Assembly (NCBI GenBank): GCA_003216175.1
Contig: QCJG01000006.1
Span: 1 to 64,000, forward strand
DNA from: Prochlorococcus sp. AG-409-A10
GTDB taxonomy: Bacteria; Cyanobacteriota; Cyanobacteriia; PCC-6307; Cyanobiaceae
DNA length: 64,000 nt
Direction: 5' to 3'
Part shown: in pieces, positions 46,228 to 55,063 of the stretch
How the letters are laid out: each line of letters starts with the position of its first letter
How positions within the stretch are numbered: the stretch's first letter is position 1
Translations under genes and position numbers: made by a program
The notes under the pieces: model-generated
What the model was told of the DNA's origin: nothing
What the model saw: only the letters and a program-made list of their open reading frames with translations
Databases searched by the model: none

Positions 46228-47067
46228 ATGAAACTTTTTTCTGATCTTCTTTCTTCTGCAAACTCAAAAATCCCTATCAACAATGGCCCCGTTATTAAAC
46301 AGAGGAGAGGAGTGGAAATTAAGTCTGCTAGAGAGATAGAAATCATGCGTAAATCTAGCAAAATAGTTGCAACAGTATTGAGTGAAATTAGAGACTTAGT
46401 TAAACCTGGAATGTCTACTTTGGATCTAGATAAATATGCAGAGAAACGAATAAGAGACCATAATGCAGAGCCAAGCTTCAAAGGATACCATGGCTTTCCA
46501 GCTAGTATTTGTTCAAGTATAAATAACGAAGTCGTTCATGGAATACCAAGTAAGACAAAAATTATCAATGATGGAGATTTACTTAAAGTAGATACGGGGG
46601 CTTTTTATAATGGTTATCATGGAGATAGTTGTATAACTATATGCGTAGGCAATACATCAGATAAAGCGATTGAACTTAGTAGAGTAGCGAAAGAAGCTTT
46701 GATGCTTGGAATAAAACAAATCAAGCCACAAAATAAACTTCTTGATATAGCAGGAGCGATAGAAGATTATGTCAAAGATAAAGGTTTTAGTATTGTCGAA
46801 GATTATACCGGTCATGGAGTAGGTAGAAATCTTCATGAAGAGCCTTCGGTTTTTAATTTTAGAACTAATGATTTGCCAAATATTACACTTCGAGAGGGGA
46901 TGACTATTGCAGTGGAACCTATAATTAATCTTGGGTCAAAGTACTGCAAGACACTTCGTGATGGATGGACCGTAATTACAAAAGATGGAAATTTATCTGC
47001 TCAATGGGAGCATACTGTCTTGGTTACTAAAAATGGGTTTGAGATATTAACTGAAAGAGGGGATTAA
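46228..47067 (+). CDS. map: Methionine aminopeptidase, type I
   Basis: Map removes the initiator methionine from nascent proteins. The 279-residue protein has a ~30-residue N-terminal extension ([20 protein letters not shown]) and then the type I pita-bread fold. Metal ligands are seen in [18 protein letters not shown] (two Asp), [14 protein letters not shown] (His) and [10 protein letters not shown] and QWEHTVLVT (two Glu). Type II-specific insertions are absent. Its stop is 6 bp from the convergent SDR gene stop. Cyanobacteria carry several map paralogues; which one this is remains open. Confidence 0.94.
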   Translation: MKLFSDLLSSANSKIPINNGPVIKQRRGVEIKSAREIEIMRKSSKIVATVLSEIRDLVKPGMSTLDLDKYAEKRIRDHNAEPSFKGYHGFPASICSSINNEVVHGIPSKTKIINDGDLLKVDTGAFYNGYHGDSCITICVGNTSDKAIELSRVAKEALMLGIKQIKPQNKLLDIAGAIEDYVKDKGFSIVEDYTGHGVGRNLHEEPSVFNFRTNDLPNITLREGMTIAVEPIINLGSKYCKTLRDGWTVITKDGNLSAQWEHTVLVTKNGFEILTERGD

Positions 47068-47073
47068 TTTCTT

Positions 47074-47820
47074 TTAGTGGGAATGATCTGAGTAAATTAT
47101 CTTTATAAATCTTGAATATAATATTCTAATTAATTCAGCCAAAGGCATTAATATATTAGTTATGGGATTAGGAGTTACTATTATTAAATAAGAATCTTTT
47201 TCTGCTTTTTCTATTATCTTTCTTGCTACAAATTCAGGGCTCATGATTCCTTGTGGATTTAGTTTAGATTTAAAAGGACCTAAGATTAATTTTTTGATTA
47301 TAAAAGAATTTCTTTTTTCCATTAATAAATTACTTTTTTTTAGACTTACAAGTTCACCTATCAGACGTTTTGTTATTTCATATGCCGGACTAAAAGCTAT
47401 TTGAATCTCTGCTTCAGATGTATTTACCCACACTTCCTTTGGCGTATACTTATTTGAATTATTGCATAGGGCTAAATTCTCAAAAATTTCTATTAATCTC
47501 CAATGACTAAGAGAATTTATTTCTATGGCTTTATTTATATTATTTGCATCAATCATTTGTTTTGGATTAAATCCATGATTAAGTATTAAAATATCAATAT
47601 TAGTAAGGATGCTTGAAAGGAGTCCTTCCTTTCCACAGGACCATAGAATCCAGTCATCTGGATTGCCTTCAGAGGAGTGACTATTATTTTTTCTTTCAGA
47701 AGTTAGGCCCACTACATAAGCCCCCTTTTTTTTTAGTACGTCAATAAGTGACTTTCCAAGGCTTCCGTTTGCACCCGTTATGGCAATTCTTAAACCTTTA
47801 AACCTTGATTTGTCTGACAA
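47074..47820 (-). CDS. Short-chain dehydrogenase/reductase family protein
   Basis: A 248-residue Rossmann-fold protein. The nucleotide loop is TGANGSLGKSL near residue 15, and YEITKRLIG supplies the catalytic Tyr-x3-Lys with a Ser in VNTSEAEIQIA. The usual NNAG motif is replaced by LNHGFNP, so it is an atypical SDR. The C-terminus has a hydrophobic segment (ITNILMPLAELIRILYSRF) suggesting membrane attachment, as in cyanobacterial SDRs fused to or paired with sterol-desaturase-like genes. Substrate unknown. It converges with map (6 bp) and is divergent from the Pta-N-like gene across 161 bp. Confidence 0.78.
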   Translation of the reverse strand: MSDKSRFKGLRIAITGANGSLGKSLIDVLKKKGAYVVGLTSERKNNSHSSEGNPDDWILWSCGKEGLLSSILTNIDILILNHGFNPKQMIDANNINKAIEINSLSHWRLIEIFENLALCNNSNKYTPKEVWVNTSEAEIQIAFSPAYEITKRLIGELVSLKKSNLLMEKRNSFIIKKLILGPFKSKLNPQGIMSPEFVARKIIEKAEKDSYLIIVTPNPITNILMPLAELIRILYSRFIKIIYSDHSH

Positions 47821-47981
47821 GTGCTTTTTTATTGAGTTGAATCCATTGTATTTCTTACAAAAAAATTAGGAATATCTGTAAAATTTTGATTGAATGAGAA
47901 TTTTATACAGATGTAGTGTTGAGAACTTTTTTAAAAAGCCTAAACTTATAAAGATATTAATTTCACATAGATCTTTAATTA

Positions 47982-49073
47982 ATGACCAAGACCTTTCTAA
48001 TTGGATCATGTGAACCATTTAGCGGTAAGTCAGCATTAGTTCTTGGCATAGCAAGAAATTTAATTGCTTCAAATCATTTGGTTAGATTTGGTAAACCATT
48101 AGCCACAAGCCTTGAATTAAATGTCTCTGAAAGAGGAGACATTAAAGATATGATTGATGACGATGTCAGGTTTGTTGGAGAGACATTACAATTATCTGCT
48201 GAGAATTTAATACCTTCCATTCAATTTTTGGCTGCCTCTACTGCTAGCAAGAGGATTCAAGAGAATACCTTAGACCTTGGGGTTAAATTTAATGAGTTTA
48301 AACTATCTCTTAACTCTTCTAGAGATGCTATAAATATTCTTGAAGCAGCAGGTAGCTTGCACGAGGGAATCTTGTATGGATTAAGTCTCAGTCAACTTGC
48401 TAAGGGTCTAAACGCTAAGGTTTTACTCGCTCATTTTTGGCAAGATAGTAGAAGTGTTGAAGCTTTATTGGAAGCTAAAAATCAATTAGGAGATCATCTT
48501 TGTGGTGTTGTCTTAAATGCTGTTAACCCTGATCAAATTCAAGATATAAAAGAAAATATAGTTCCATCTCTTAAGTCACTAGGTTTAGATATCTTTGGAG
48601 TAATGCCTAGGTCTCCTTTATTAAGGAGTGTCACTGTTGAAGAATTGGTGAGACGTTTAAATGCGCGAGTTATTTGTTGCTCTGACAGGCTTGAGCTAAT
48701 GGTCGAGACGTTGAGTATTGGTGCGATGAGTGTTAATTCTGCAATGGAATTCTTTCGAAGAAGACGTAATATGGCAGTAGTGACAGGAGCTGATCGAACA
48801 GATATTCAATTGGCGGCTTTGGAAGCCTCTACTCAATGCTTGATACTCACAGGTGCGGGCGAACCACTGCCACAATTAATTAATAGATCAGAAGAGTTAG
48901 ATGTCCCATTGCTAAAAGTTGATAGAGATACTCTTTCAACAGTTGAAGTTATTGAGCAAGCTTTTGGTCATGTTCGTCTTCATGAGACAGTCAAAGCTAC
49001 TTATGCCTTTCGATTAGTACAAGAAAATTGTGATCTTGATCGAATCTTTAAAACTTTAGGAATTTCTTCTTGA
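47982..49073 (+). CDS. Phosphotransacetylase-N-like protein (BioD-like P-loop plus DRTGG domain)
   Basis: A 363-residue cytosolic protein. The N-terminal domain is a dethiobiotin-synthetase-like P-loop NTPase, FLIGSCEPFSGKSALVLGIA, and the C-terminal domain (about 220-330) is DRTGG-like: VTGADRTDIQLAALEAS near residue 270. This pair forms the N-terminal regulatory half of long bacterial phosphotransacetylases, but the catalytic PTA_PTB domain is missing. So it is unlikely to make acetyl phosphate itself and may be a nucleotide or acetyl-CoA sensor. ATG at 47982. The DprA-like gene follows after 40 bp. Confidence 0.8.
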   Translation: MTKTFLIGSCEPFSGKSALVLGIARNLIASNHLVRFGKPLATSLELNVSERGDIKDMIDDDVRFVGETLQLSAENLIPSIQFLAASTASKRIQENTLDLGVKFNEFKLSLNSSRDAINILEAAGSLHEGILYGLSLSQLAKGLNAKVLLAHFWQDSRSVEALLEAKNQLGDHLCGVVLNAVNPDQIQDIKENIVPSLKSLGLDIFGVMPRSPLLRSVTVEELVRRLNARVICCSDRLELMVETLSIGAMSVNSAMEFFRRRRNMAVVTGADRTDIQLAALEASTQCLILTGAGEPLPQLINRSEELDVPLLKVDRDTLSTVEVIEQAFGHVRLHETVKATYAFRLVQENCDLDRIFKTLGISS

Positions 49074-49113
49074 GTTCATGAATAGTGGCTACCTTTAAAT
49101 TATCTGAATTAGG

Positions 49114-49632
49114 ATGTCCTTGAGTCGATCACTCGATCTTCCTGCATTGGGACGAGTTGATACTCTCGCTCAGGAACTGGCCTTGTTGAAAAACGAGGGT
49201 AAAAGAAGAATCGCTTTTCTAGGGAGCAGACATGTTCCTGTTGTTTCTATTCATATAGTTGAATTAATTGCACGGTCTTTGGCTCAAGAGGGGCATTCGA
49301 TAATTACTTCAGGTTCTCAAGGTGTAAATGCTGCAGTAATTAGAGCAGTGCTAGATGTTAACCCCTCTCTCTTAACTGTTTTGCTGCCTCAGTCTCTTGA
49401 TAGGCAAACTGCAGAGGTTAAAGATCTTCTTGGGAGTGTTTTGCATCTAATAGAGAAAGAAGATAACAATGATTTGCCTCTGCCAATGGCAAGTAGTCTC
49501 TGTAATCAAGAAATTATTAACAGATGTGATCAATTGATTTGTTTTGCCTTTCATGACAGTGAAACATTATTGAGTAGTTGTCATAGTGCTGAAGATATGG
49601 GAAAAGTTGTGAGCCTGATGTTTTTTGATTAA
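49114..49632 (+). CDS. DprA/lysine-decarboxylase-like Rossmann protein (annotated elsewhere as recombination mediator)
   Basis: A 172-residue protein with a short DprA-like Rossmann core: RRIAFLGSRHVPVVSIHIVE, SIITSGSQGVNAAVIRAVL, LLTVLLPQSLDRQ and NRCDQLICFAFHDSETL. This resembles the DNA-binding core of DprA/Smf, the loader of RecA on incoming single-stranded DNA. It lacks the N-terminal SAM and C-terminal winged-helix domains and is about half of DprA length. So it may be a different nucleotide-binding relative. ATG at 49114, 40 bp after the Pta-N-like gene, probably cotranscribed. Confidence 0.68.
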   Translation: MSLSRSLDLPALGRVDTLAQELALLKNEGKRRIAFLGSRHVPVVSIHIVELIARSLAQEGHSIITSGSQGVNAAVIRAVLDVNPSLLTVLLPQSLDRQTAEVKDLLGSVLHLIEKEDNNDLPLPMASSLCNQEIINRCDQLICFAFHDSETLLSSCHSAEDMGKVVSLMFFD

Positions 49633-49754
49633 TTTTCAATTAAAGAAAATTCTTTGCTTCTAGATATTTTTAAACTTACGAAACATCTCATAATTATATT
49701 TATAAGCAATTTGTTTTTTTTTTAATAAGATAGTGGAAACAAAGAGAATTTTTT

Positions 49755-50252
49755 ATGCCCTCTTCTTATTCTTTTGATGTGGTTTCAGAATTTGATCAGC
49801 AGGAATTAGTAAATGCTATTGATCAATTGAGGAGAGAAGTGGATCAAAGGTATGATCTGAAAGACTCAAGGACAAAAATAGATATTAAAGAAGATGAATT
49901 ATCTATTGTCTCTCTAAGTGATATGACAATCGAATCTGTAAAAGATATTTTATTACAGAAAGCCACTAAAAGAAATTTATCATTAAAGATATTTGATTTT
50001 CAAAAAATTGAAACTATAGGAGGTAATATGGTAATGCAAATTGTTAAATTAAAGAAAGGCTTGCCTCAAGAAATCGCAAAGAAATTAAGTAAGTTAGTTC
50101 GAGATAATTTGAAGAAATTAACAGTATCAATACAAGGAGACAGCTTGAGAATTACAGGTAAAAATAAAGATGATTTGCAAGCTGCAATTAATTTAATTAA
50201 GAAGCAGGAAGATGATTTAGAAATAGCTCTACAATTTCAAAATTATAGATAG
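49755..50252 (+). CDS. YajQ family nucleotide-binding protein
   Basis: A 165-residue protein of two related ferredoxin-like domains. It starts PSSYSFDVVSEFDQQELVNA and contains VDQRYDLKDSRTKIDI, the YajQ signature. It also has GGNMVMQIVKLKKGLPQEIA and ends EDDLEIALQFQNYR, which is diagnostic. YajQ proteins bind nucleotides or RNA, and in some bacteria cyclic-di-GMP. No c-di-GMP enzymes are visible nearby. ATG at 49755; a 66-residue gene follows after 41 bp. Confidence 0.92.
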   Translation: MPSSYSFDVVSEFDQQELVNAIDQLRREVDQRYDLKDSRTKIDIKEDELSIVSLSDMTIESVKDILLQKATKRNLSLKIFDFQKIETIGGNMVMQIVKLKKGLPQEIAKKLSKLVRDNLKKLTVSIQGDSLRITGKNKDDLQAAINLIKKQEDDLEIALQFQNYR

Positions 50253-50293
50253 TTAATCAAAAATTAAAAACTTTATTACTAAGATTTTTTGTT

Positions 50294-50494
50294 ATGGAGA
50301 AATTAATAGAAAGACTTTCTAAAAAAGCATTTGATTTATCCGGACAGTCAAAAAAAGAATTAGAAAGGACATGTTGGATGATTGTTCATGAGCATAAGCA
50401 TGGAGTGATGCCAACAGAATATGATATTAGGGAGATTGATGAAGAACTATATTTGGAGGTTTTAAGAATAGCTAGAGAGATGGCTCAGTTATAG
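50294..50494 (+). CDS. Hypothetical small protein, 66 aa
   Basis: A short helical, charged protein with no membrane segment. It has ERLSKKAFDLSGQSKKELER, then CWMIVHEHKHGVMPTEYDI, and ends with RIAREMAQL. I do not recognise a family. The ATG at 50294, good codon composition and placement 41 bp after the YajQ gene suggest it is genuine and cotranscribed. A His-rich patch (VHEHKHG) could bind metal, but that is a guess. Prohibitin follows 132 bp later. Confidence 0.65.
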   Translation: MEKLIERLSKKAFDLSGQSKKELERTCWMIVHEHKHGVMPTEYDIREIDEELYLEVLRIAREMAQL

Positions 50495-50626
50495 AAGTAA
50501 GATGCTTTTTATTTATTGAAAATGAAAATCTGGCGGGTATAAAAATAAATTTATTATTTTTTCTATCTAACAATTTTCGCAATACTTGCTAAATCAACAT
50601 AAAATCGTTTTTAGATAATCTTTTTT

Positions 50627-51430
50627 ATGACAACTCCATTTCGTAATGTGACTCCGAATGGACCAGGTGGCACAACAACTCTACTACTCGTCCTTTCATT
50701 TACAGGCTTTTTACTACTTACTCAAGCATTTTTCGTTGTTCCTGCTGGACAAGTTTCAGTTGTCACAACATTAGGGAAAGTAAGTGGTGGATCCCGTAAA
50801 CCTGGTTTGAATTTTAAAGTACCTTTTGTTCAAAATACTTATCCTTTTAATGTTCAAACTCAAGTTAGACCTGAAAAATTTGATTCATTAACCAAAGATT
50901 TGCAAGTCATTTCTGCTACGGCTACTGTTAAATATGCTCTGAAGCCTAATGAGGCGGGAAGAGTTTTTAAAACTATCTCTTATAACGATAGAGAGATATA
51001 TAACAGGATTATTCAACCATCATTACTTAAAGCACTCAAATCAGTTTTTTCAAAGTATGAGTTGGTAACAATAGCTAGCTCCTGGAGTGATATTTCTGAG
51101 TTGGTTGAGCAAACAGTAGCTGATGAACTTAATAAGTTTGACTACGTTGATGTTCAATCACTTGATTTGACTGGATTAACTATTGCTGATGAATATCGAG
51201 CAGCTATCGAACAAAAACAGATTGCTGAGCAGCAATTATTGAGAGCTCAAACTGAAGTTAAAATTGCAGAGCAAGAAGCTCTTAGATACGATACATTAAA
51301 TAAAAGTCTTGATGATCAAGTTCTTTTTAAATTGTTTTTAGATAAATGGAATGGTGAGACACAAGTTGTTCCCTCATTGCCAGGAAATAGTTCAGGAAAT
51401 GTTCCTGTAATTGTTAGAGGAAAAAATTAA
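50627..51430 (+). CDS. Prohibitin-family (SPFH/band 7) membrane protein
   Basis: A 267-residue protein with one N-terminal membrane helix (about residues 17-37: TLLLVLSFTGFLLLTQAFFV) and a periplasmic or lumenal band-7 domain. The domain opens VPAGQVSVVTTLGKVSGGSRK, continues through VQTQVRPEKFDSLTKDLQVIS, and ends in a long coiled coil starting YRAAIEQKQIAEQQLLRAQTEVKIAEQEA. Prohibitins assemble into large membrane rings that stabilise complexes or regulate FtsH proteases; in Synechocystis they localise to plasma and thylakoid membranes. Its stop is followed by a strong terminator shared with hemL. Confidence 0.9.
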   Translation: MTTPFRNVTPNGPGGTTTLLLVLSFTGFLLLTQAFFVVPAGQVSVVTTLGKVSGGSRKPGLNFKVPFVQNTYPFNVQTQVRPEKFDSLTKDLQVISATATVKYALKPNEAGRVFKTISYNDREIYNRIIQPSLLKALKSVFSKYELVTIASSWSDISELVEQTVADELNKFDYVDVQSLDLTGLTIADEYRAAIEQKQIAEQQLLRAQTEVKIAEQEALRYDTLNKSLDDQVLFKLFLDKWNGETQVVPSLPGNSSGNVPVIVRGKN

Positions 51431-51451
51431 TTAACCTTAAAAATTGACTAC

Positions 51452-51489
51452 AAAAAAATCCAATTTATTAATTTAAATTGGATTTTTTT
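51452..51489. terminator. Bidirectional intrinsic terminator between prohibitin gene and hemL
   Basis: A perfect 16-bp inverted repeat: A7TCCAATTTA at 51452-51467, a six-base loop, then TAAATTGGAT7 at 51474-51489. The core is the stem TCCAATTTA/TAAATTGGA flanked by seven As and seven Ts. It therefore reads as a rho-independent terminator on both strands. It ends at the last bases of the hemL stop codon. Confidence 0.85.
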
Positions 51490-52786
51490 ATGAGATTTTA
51501 GAGAAACATTCTTGAAAAGCTTTTATTGTCGAATTTATATCATCTTCAGAATGTGCAAGTGATGTAAAACCTGCCTCGAATGCACTTGGGGCTAAATAAA
51601 CACCTTTTTGAAGCATCAGTCTATGCAATTTACTAAACCGATTTGTATCAGCGGATTTAGCTTCTTCAAAGTTTTTAACTGGTCCTTCACATAGATAAAA
51701 ACCGAACATTGCGCTAATGCTCTGCCCATAAATAGCAATATTTGACTCTTTTGCCGCTGTAATGACGCCATCGACAAGCTTTTTCGTAAGTGCTTCTAAT
51801 TTTTCATAGGTACCTTCTTGCTTAAGGAGTTCAAGCGTTTTAATGCCAGCCGTCATAGCAAGAGGATTACCGCTCAATGTACCTGCTTGATACATAGGAC
51901 CAGAAGGAGAAACCATTGACATGATTTCTTTACGACCGCCATAGGCTCCTACTGGAAGTCCCCCGCCAATTACCTTTCCCATAGTGGTTAAATCAGGAGT
52001 TACTCCAAAACGCTCTTGGGCTCCTCCATAGCTGATTCGAAAACCAGTCATTACTTCATCAAAAACTAAAAGTGCACCATTCTCATGGGTTACCTCTCTC
52101 AGCCCCTCTAAGAAACCTGGTTCAGGCGTGATGAAGCCTGCATTTCCAACAACAGGCTCAAGGATGACTCCAGAAATCGCATCTGGATTTTCAGCAAAAA
52201 GCTCTTTTACAGCTTCAAGATCGTTATAAGGAGCAGTAAGCGTATTGGCGGTTGTACTTCTTGGAACACCTGGAGAGTCTGGCAGACCAAGTGTTGCTAC
52301 TCCTGATCCTGCTTTCACTAAAAACATATCAGCATGCCCGTGATAGCAACCTTCGAACTTGATAACTTTATCTCTGCCAGTAAAGGCTCTCATCAAACGA
52401 AGAACAGCCATACAAGCTTCTGTGCCGCTATTGACAAAGCGAACCATCTCAACGCTTGGGACAGCGTCTATGACCATTTCAGCAAGCTTGTTCTCGAGCG
52501 CACAAGGTGCTCCGAAACTCGTCCCTTTTTCAAGTGTTTCCTGAAGAGCGGAAATCACCTCTGGGTGAGCATGTCCACAAATCGCAGGTCCCCAGCTACC
52601 TACATAGTCGATGTATCTGTTTCCATCAACATCCCAAGCATAAGGACCCTTAACTCGATCAAAAACGATTGGATCCCCTTCAACAGATTTGAAGGCTCTT
52701 ACAGGTGAACTGACTCCACCAGGCATTAAATTTTTGGCAGAGCCAAAAATTTCTTCAGATCTTTTTGTGTTCAACGCGTCTGTCAC
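51488..52786 (-). CDS. hemL: Glutamate-1-semialdehyde 2,1-aminomutase
   Basis: HemL turns glutamate-1-semialdehyde into 5-aminolevulinate, the precursor of haem, chlorophyll and B12. The 432-residue PLP enzyme has [13 protein letters not shown] near the N-terminus, [20 protein letters not shown] and [20 protein letters not shown]. The Asp pair follows in [12 protein letters not shown] and the PLP-lysine in [18 protein letters not shown]. The start is GTG at 52786. Gene composition is less AT-rich than neighbours, with more GC-ending codons, consistent with high expression. It terminates at the shared hairpin. Confidence 0.97.
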   Translation of the reverse strand: MTDALNTKRSEEIFGSAKNLMPGGVSSPVRAFKSVEGDPIVFDRVKGPYAWDVDGNRYIDYVGSWGPAICGHAHPEVISALQETLEKGTSFGAPCALENKLAEMVIDAVPSVEMVRFVNSGTEACMAVLRLMRAFTGRDKVIKFEGCYHGHADMFLVKAGSGVATLGLPDSPGVPRSTTANTLTAPYNDLEAVKELFAENPDAISGVILEPVVGNAGFITPEPGFLEGLREVTHENGALLVFDEVMTGFRISYGGAQERFGVTPDLTTMGKVIGGGLPVGAYGGRKEIMSMVSPSGPMYQAGTLSGNPLAMTAGIKTLELLKQEGTYEKLEALTKKLVDGVITAAKESNIAIYGQSISAMFGFYLCEGPVKNFEEAKSADTNRFSKLHRLMLQKGVYLAPSAFEAGFTSLAHSEDDINSTIKAFQECFSKIS

Positions 52787-52840
52787 AGCACCTCAGCGAA
52801 TGAGCTCATAAACACAGTCAGTCATAATGGCTTAAAAGTG

Positions 52841-52868
52841 ACTGATTCGTCTAAATTTTTGAATCAGT
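52841..52868 (-). terminator. Possible weak terminator downstream of xthA
   Basis: An 8-bp perfect inverted repeat, ACTGATTC with GAATCAGT, separated by 12 bases. On the minus strand it is followed by CACTTTT, a short and interrupted T run. It lies about 190 bp after the xthA stop and 55 bp before the hemL start, so it could end readthrough before hemL. It could equally be a chance repeat. Confidence 0.35.
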
Positions 52869-53055
52869 TCAGCATCTGGTTATTTTTTTTTAATGTTTAA
52901 TAGGTCAATTTTGATAAATGAGTTTAATCCTAAAAACAAGTGACAGATTGACTTTTTTGGAAATGATGCCCCTTAAATACAATGTTTTTTGGCTAATTGT
53001 AAATATTTGATTTGTTAATTCTGTGATGATATGAAAATAGAAAAAACCTAATTTT

Positions 53056-53883
53056 TTAAAAGAAAAATTCATTTTCGATATCTGATTGAGGCCAGCTAAT
53101 GTCGACAACTACAGGCGCGTGATCACTGGGTTTCTCTCTTGATCTTGGCTCTTTGTCGATCCAACAACTGTTGGTACAACTGAGAATATCTTTTGTTAAG
53201 TAAATATGATCTATTCGCCACCCCTTGTCTCTTTCCCAGGCTGAATGGCGATAATCCCACCAAGACCAATTTTTATCACCTGGCTCGAAAATCCTAAAAA
53301 CATCTTCTAATTCATCTCCTAAAGCTTCTCTAAGTAATTTTCTTTCTTTTGAAGAAGCCATAATTGATTCTTTGTAATTACTTGGCGTATGTATATCTTT
53401 ATCTTCAGGGGCAATATTAAAGTCTCCTAATAAACATATAGGAGTGTGATTAGAATTGATTTTTCTTAGATAAAACTGTAAACATTTTAGCCATTTTTCT
53501 TTATAAATAAACTTATCTGAATTTATAGATGATCCATTTGGAACATAAACATTTATAATTCGAATGTCATTAATTTCAGCACTTATGATTCTTTTTTGTT
53601 CATTTAATGTAGGTAAATCTTTATAGTCCTTAATTACTTCATTAAAACCAATCTTTATATTATGAATTGGGAACCGACTTATTATTGCTACTCCATTGTA
53701 AGACTTTTGCCCAGAGATTGATACCTCATATCCAATGTTTGAAAAAATTTCAATTGGGAAAAACTTATCTTCTGTTTTTGTCTCTTGTAAGCAAAGAATG
53801 TCAATTTTGTTAGTTAAAATCCATTCTTTGACATGATCTATTCTTGAACGAATAGAATTGACATTCCAGGTTGCAACAAGCAA
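53056..53883 (-). CDS. xthA: Exodeoxyribonuclease III (AP endonuclease)
   Basis: XthA cleaves DNA at abasic sites and removes 3' blocks in base excision repair. The 275-residue protein has all active-site motifs: ATWNVNSIRSR, CLQETKTEDKFFP (metal Glu), NVYVPNG, LLGDFNIAPEDKDI (Asp/Asn), WWDYRHSAW, GWRIDHIYLT and SDHAPVVVDI (catalytic His). The start is TTG at 53883. A ~270-bp AT-rich gap separates its end from hemL. It is divergent from the next hypothetical gene by 57 bp. Confidence 0.95.
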   Translation of the reverse strand: MLVATWNVNSIRSRIDHVKEWILTNKIDILCLQETKTEDKFFPIEIFSNIGYEVSISGQKSYNGVAIISRFPIHNIKIGFNEVIKDYKDLPTLNEQKRIISAEINDIRIINVYVPNGSSINSDKFIYKEKWLKCLQFYLRKINSNHTPICLLGDFNIAPEDKDIHTPSNYKESIMASSKERKLLREALGDELEDVFRIFEPGDKNWSWWDYRHSAWERDKGWRIDHIYLTKDILSCTNSCWIDKEPRSREKPSDHAPVVVDISWPQSDIENEFFF

Positions 53884-53940
53884 GACTTAAAATTTTATTG
53901 CTTAAGTTATTATCATGTAAATTCTAACGAAAGTTTAGTT

Positions 53941-54282
53941 TTGAACCAAATTTCACGTTTTATTAATGGTCAATTATTGTTGGCTTTCTCTTGTTTAATA
54001 CCAATTTTAATTACGGCAGGACAAGTTTCTTCTTCTTCTTCTTCAAAAATATTAAGAATTTCGGAAGTAAAAAATTATTCAACTGATGAGAAAAGAGATA
54101 TTTTCAGTACTTTCGATACAGAAGATCAAATTGATCAAGGTTTACCCATAGATCCATTTGATTTAATGAATCGTCTTAAACAAGCAGGAGCGATGAATGA
54201 TGCTACAACTCCATCAGATGCACTCGATGAAGCTCTCAATGCATTTGACCAGTCAGAGTATGAAAATGTCCAAAATGAATAA
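53941..54282 (+). CDS. Hypothetical exported protein, 113 aa
   Basis: A small protein with an N-terminal hydrophobic segment (LLLAFSCLIPILITAGQVSS), probably a signal peptide or anchor. A polyserine stretch (SSSSSS) and an acidic tail rich in Asp and Gln follow (FDTEDQIDQGLPIDPFDLMN). No family is recognised. The C-terminal DPFDLMNRLKQAGAMNDATT looks conserved and helical. The start is a TTG at 53941. It shares strand with the next gene, 68 bp on. The call is supported only by composition, the signal-like segment and its placement. Confidence 0.55.
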   Translation: MNQISRFINGQLLLAFSCLIPILITAGQVSSSSSSKILRISEVKNYSTDEKRDIFSTFDTEDQIDQGLPIDPFDLMNRLKQAGAMNDATTPSDALDEALNAFDQSEYENVQNE

Positions 54283-54350
54283 AACACAATAGTATTTGTA
54301 GGATTTTGGTAAATTTAAGATTGGTCACTAATAGCCTATTTATTAAATAG

Positions 54351-54998
54351 ATGAAGAACCATCCAATTCCCTCGGTCACTGATCCATTGCAATACCGAGC
54401 AATTGGATTAGTCAGAGGCATTTACAAGCCTCAAGATGATGACACCTTTACACGTGGGACTCTAATTGATTCTAAAGGTAATGAAATAGATTCAGTTGTC
54501 CTTGGAAGAGTCATAACCTTGATTCGTAATCACGTTGCTCTAGAAAAACCTCACCTCTGGGTCGTATATCCAAGATGCAGGAATAATCAAAATCTTCATT
54601 TACAAATCACAGGTATTTGGGAACCAAGTACTTTGAAAAAAGATTTTGTGGAGAGCGAGGGATTGAATGAAGCTTCAAGTCTTAAGATTGATTCTGATAA
54701 TTTAGTCGAAGGTGATGATTATTTTTCAATAAGAGGAGAATTGATTTTTACTAAGCCAGAAGAAAAAGAGGTAGTTATAAAAATTCGTCAAAAACCTAGA
54801 AATCTGCAAAAGAAAGCTTTACCTTTCAAAGTGAATCTTAAGGGAGAAGTACCTATTAATTACTTAAAACATTTTATTAGTCTTGATGTACGTCGTGTTG
54901 AGTATCAACTTTTGGTTGAGGATTTTCAAATAATAGGCCCTCTTTCTCAACAACAAAAAAATAACAAAACTAGAAAAATCTTAAAAAATAAAAATTAG
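54351..54998 (+). CDS. Conserved cyanobacterial protein of unknown function, 215 aa
   Basis: A soluble, beta-rich protein: RAIGLVRGIYKPQDDDTFTRGTL near the N-terminus, VLGRVITLIRNHVAL, HLWVVYPRCRNNQNLHLQIT and FSIRGELIFTKPEEKEVVIK, ending in a basic tail (NNKTRKILKNKN). The repeated strand pattern and Lys/Arg tail suggest nucleic-acid or ribosome association, but this is inference. I recall similar uncharacterised proteins across cyanobacteria but no assigned name. ATG at 54351, 65 bp before larC. Confidence 0.68.
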   Translation: MKNHPIPSVTDPLQYRAIGLVRGIYKPQDDDTFTRGTLIDSKGNEIDSVVLGRVITLIRNHVALEKPHLWVVYPRCRNNQNLHLQITGIWEPSTLKKDFVESEGLNEASSLKIDSDNLVEGDDYFSIRGELIFTKPEEKEVVIKIRQKPRNLQKKALPFKVNLKGEVPINYLKHFISLDVRRVEYQLLVEDFQIIGPLSQQQKNNKTRKILKNKN

Positions 54999-55063
54999 TC
55001 TTCAAAAAAAATTATATCAATGGATTCTATCTATAACACTTATTATTATATACTCACGCGTAA

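Noticed and set aside
52905..53108. 67-residue minus-strand ORF between hemL and xthA
   Set aside because: It overlaps the xthA end in another frame and its composition looks random; no family features.
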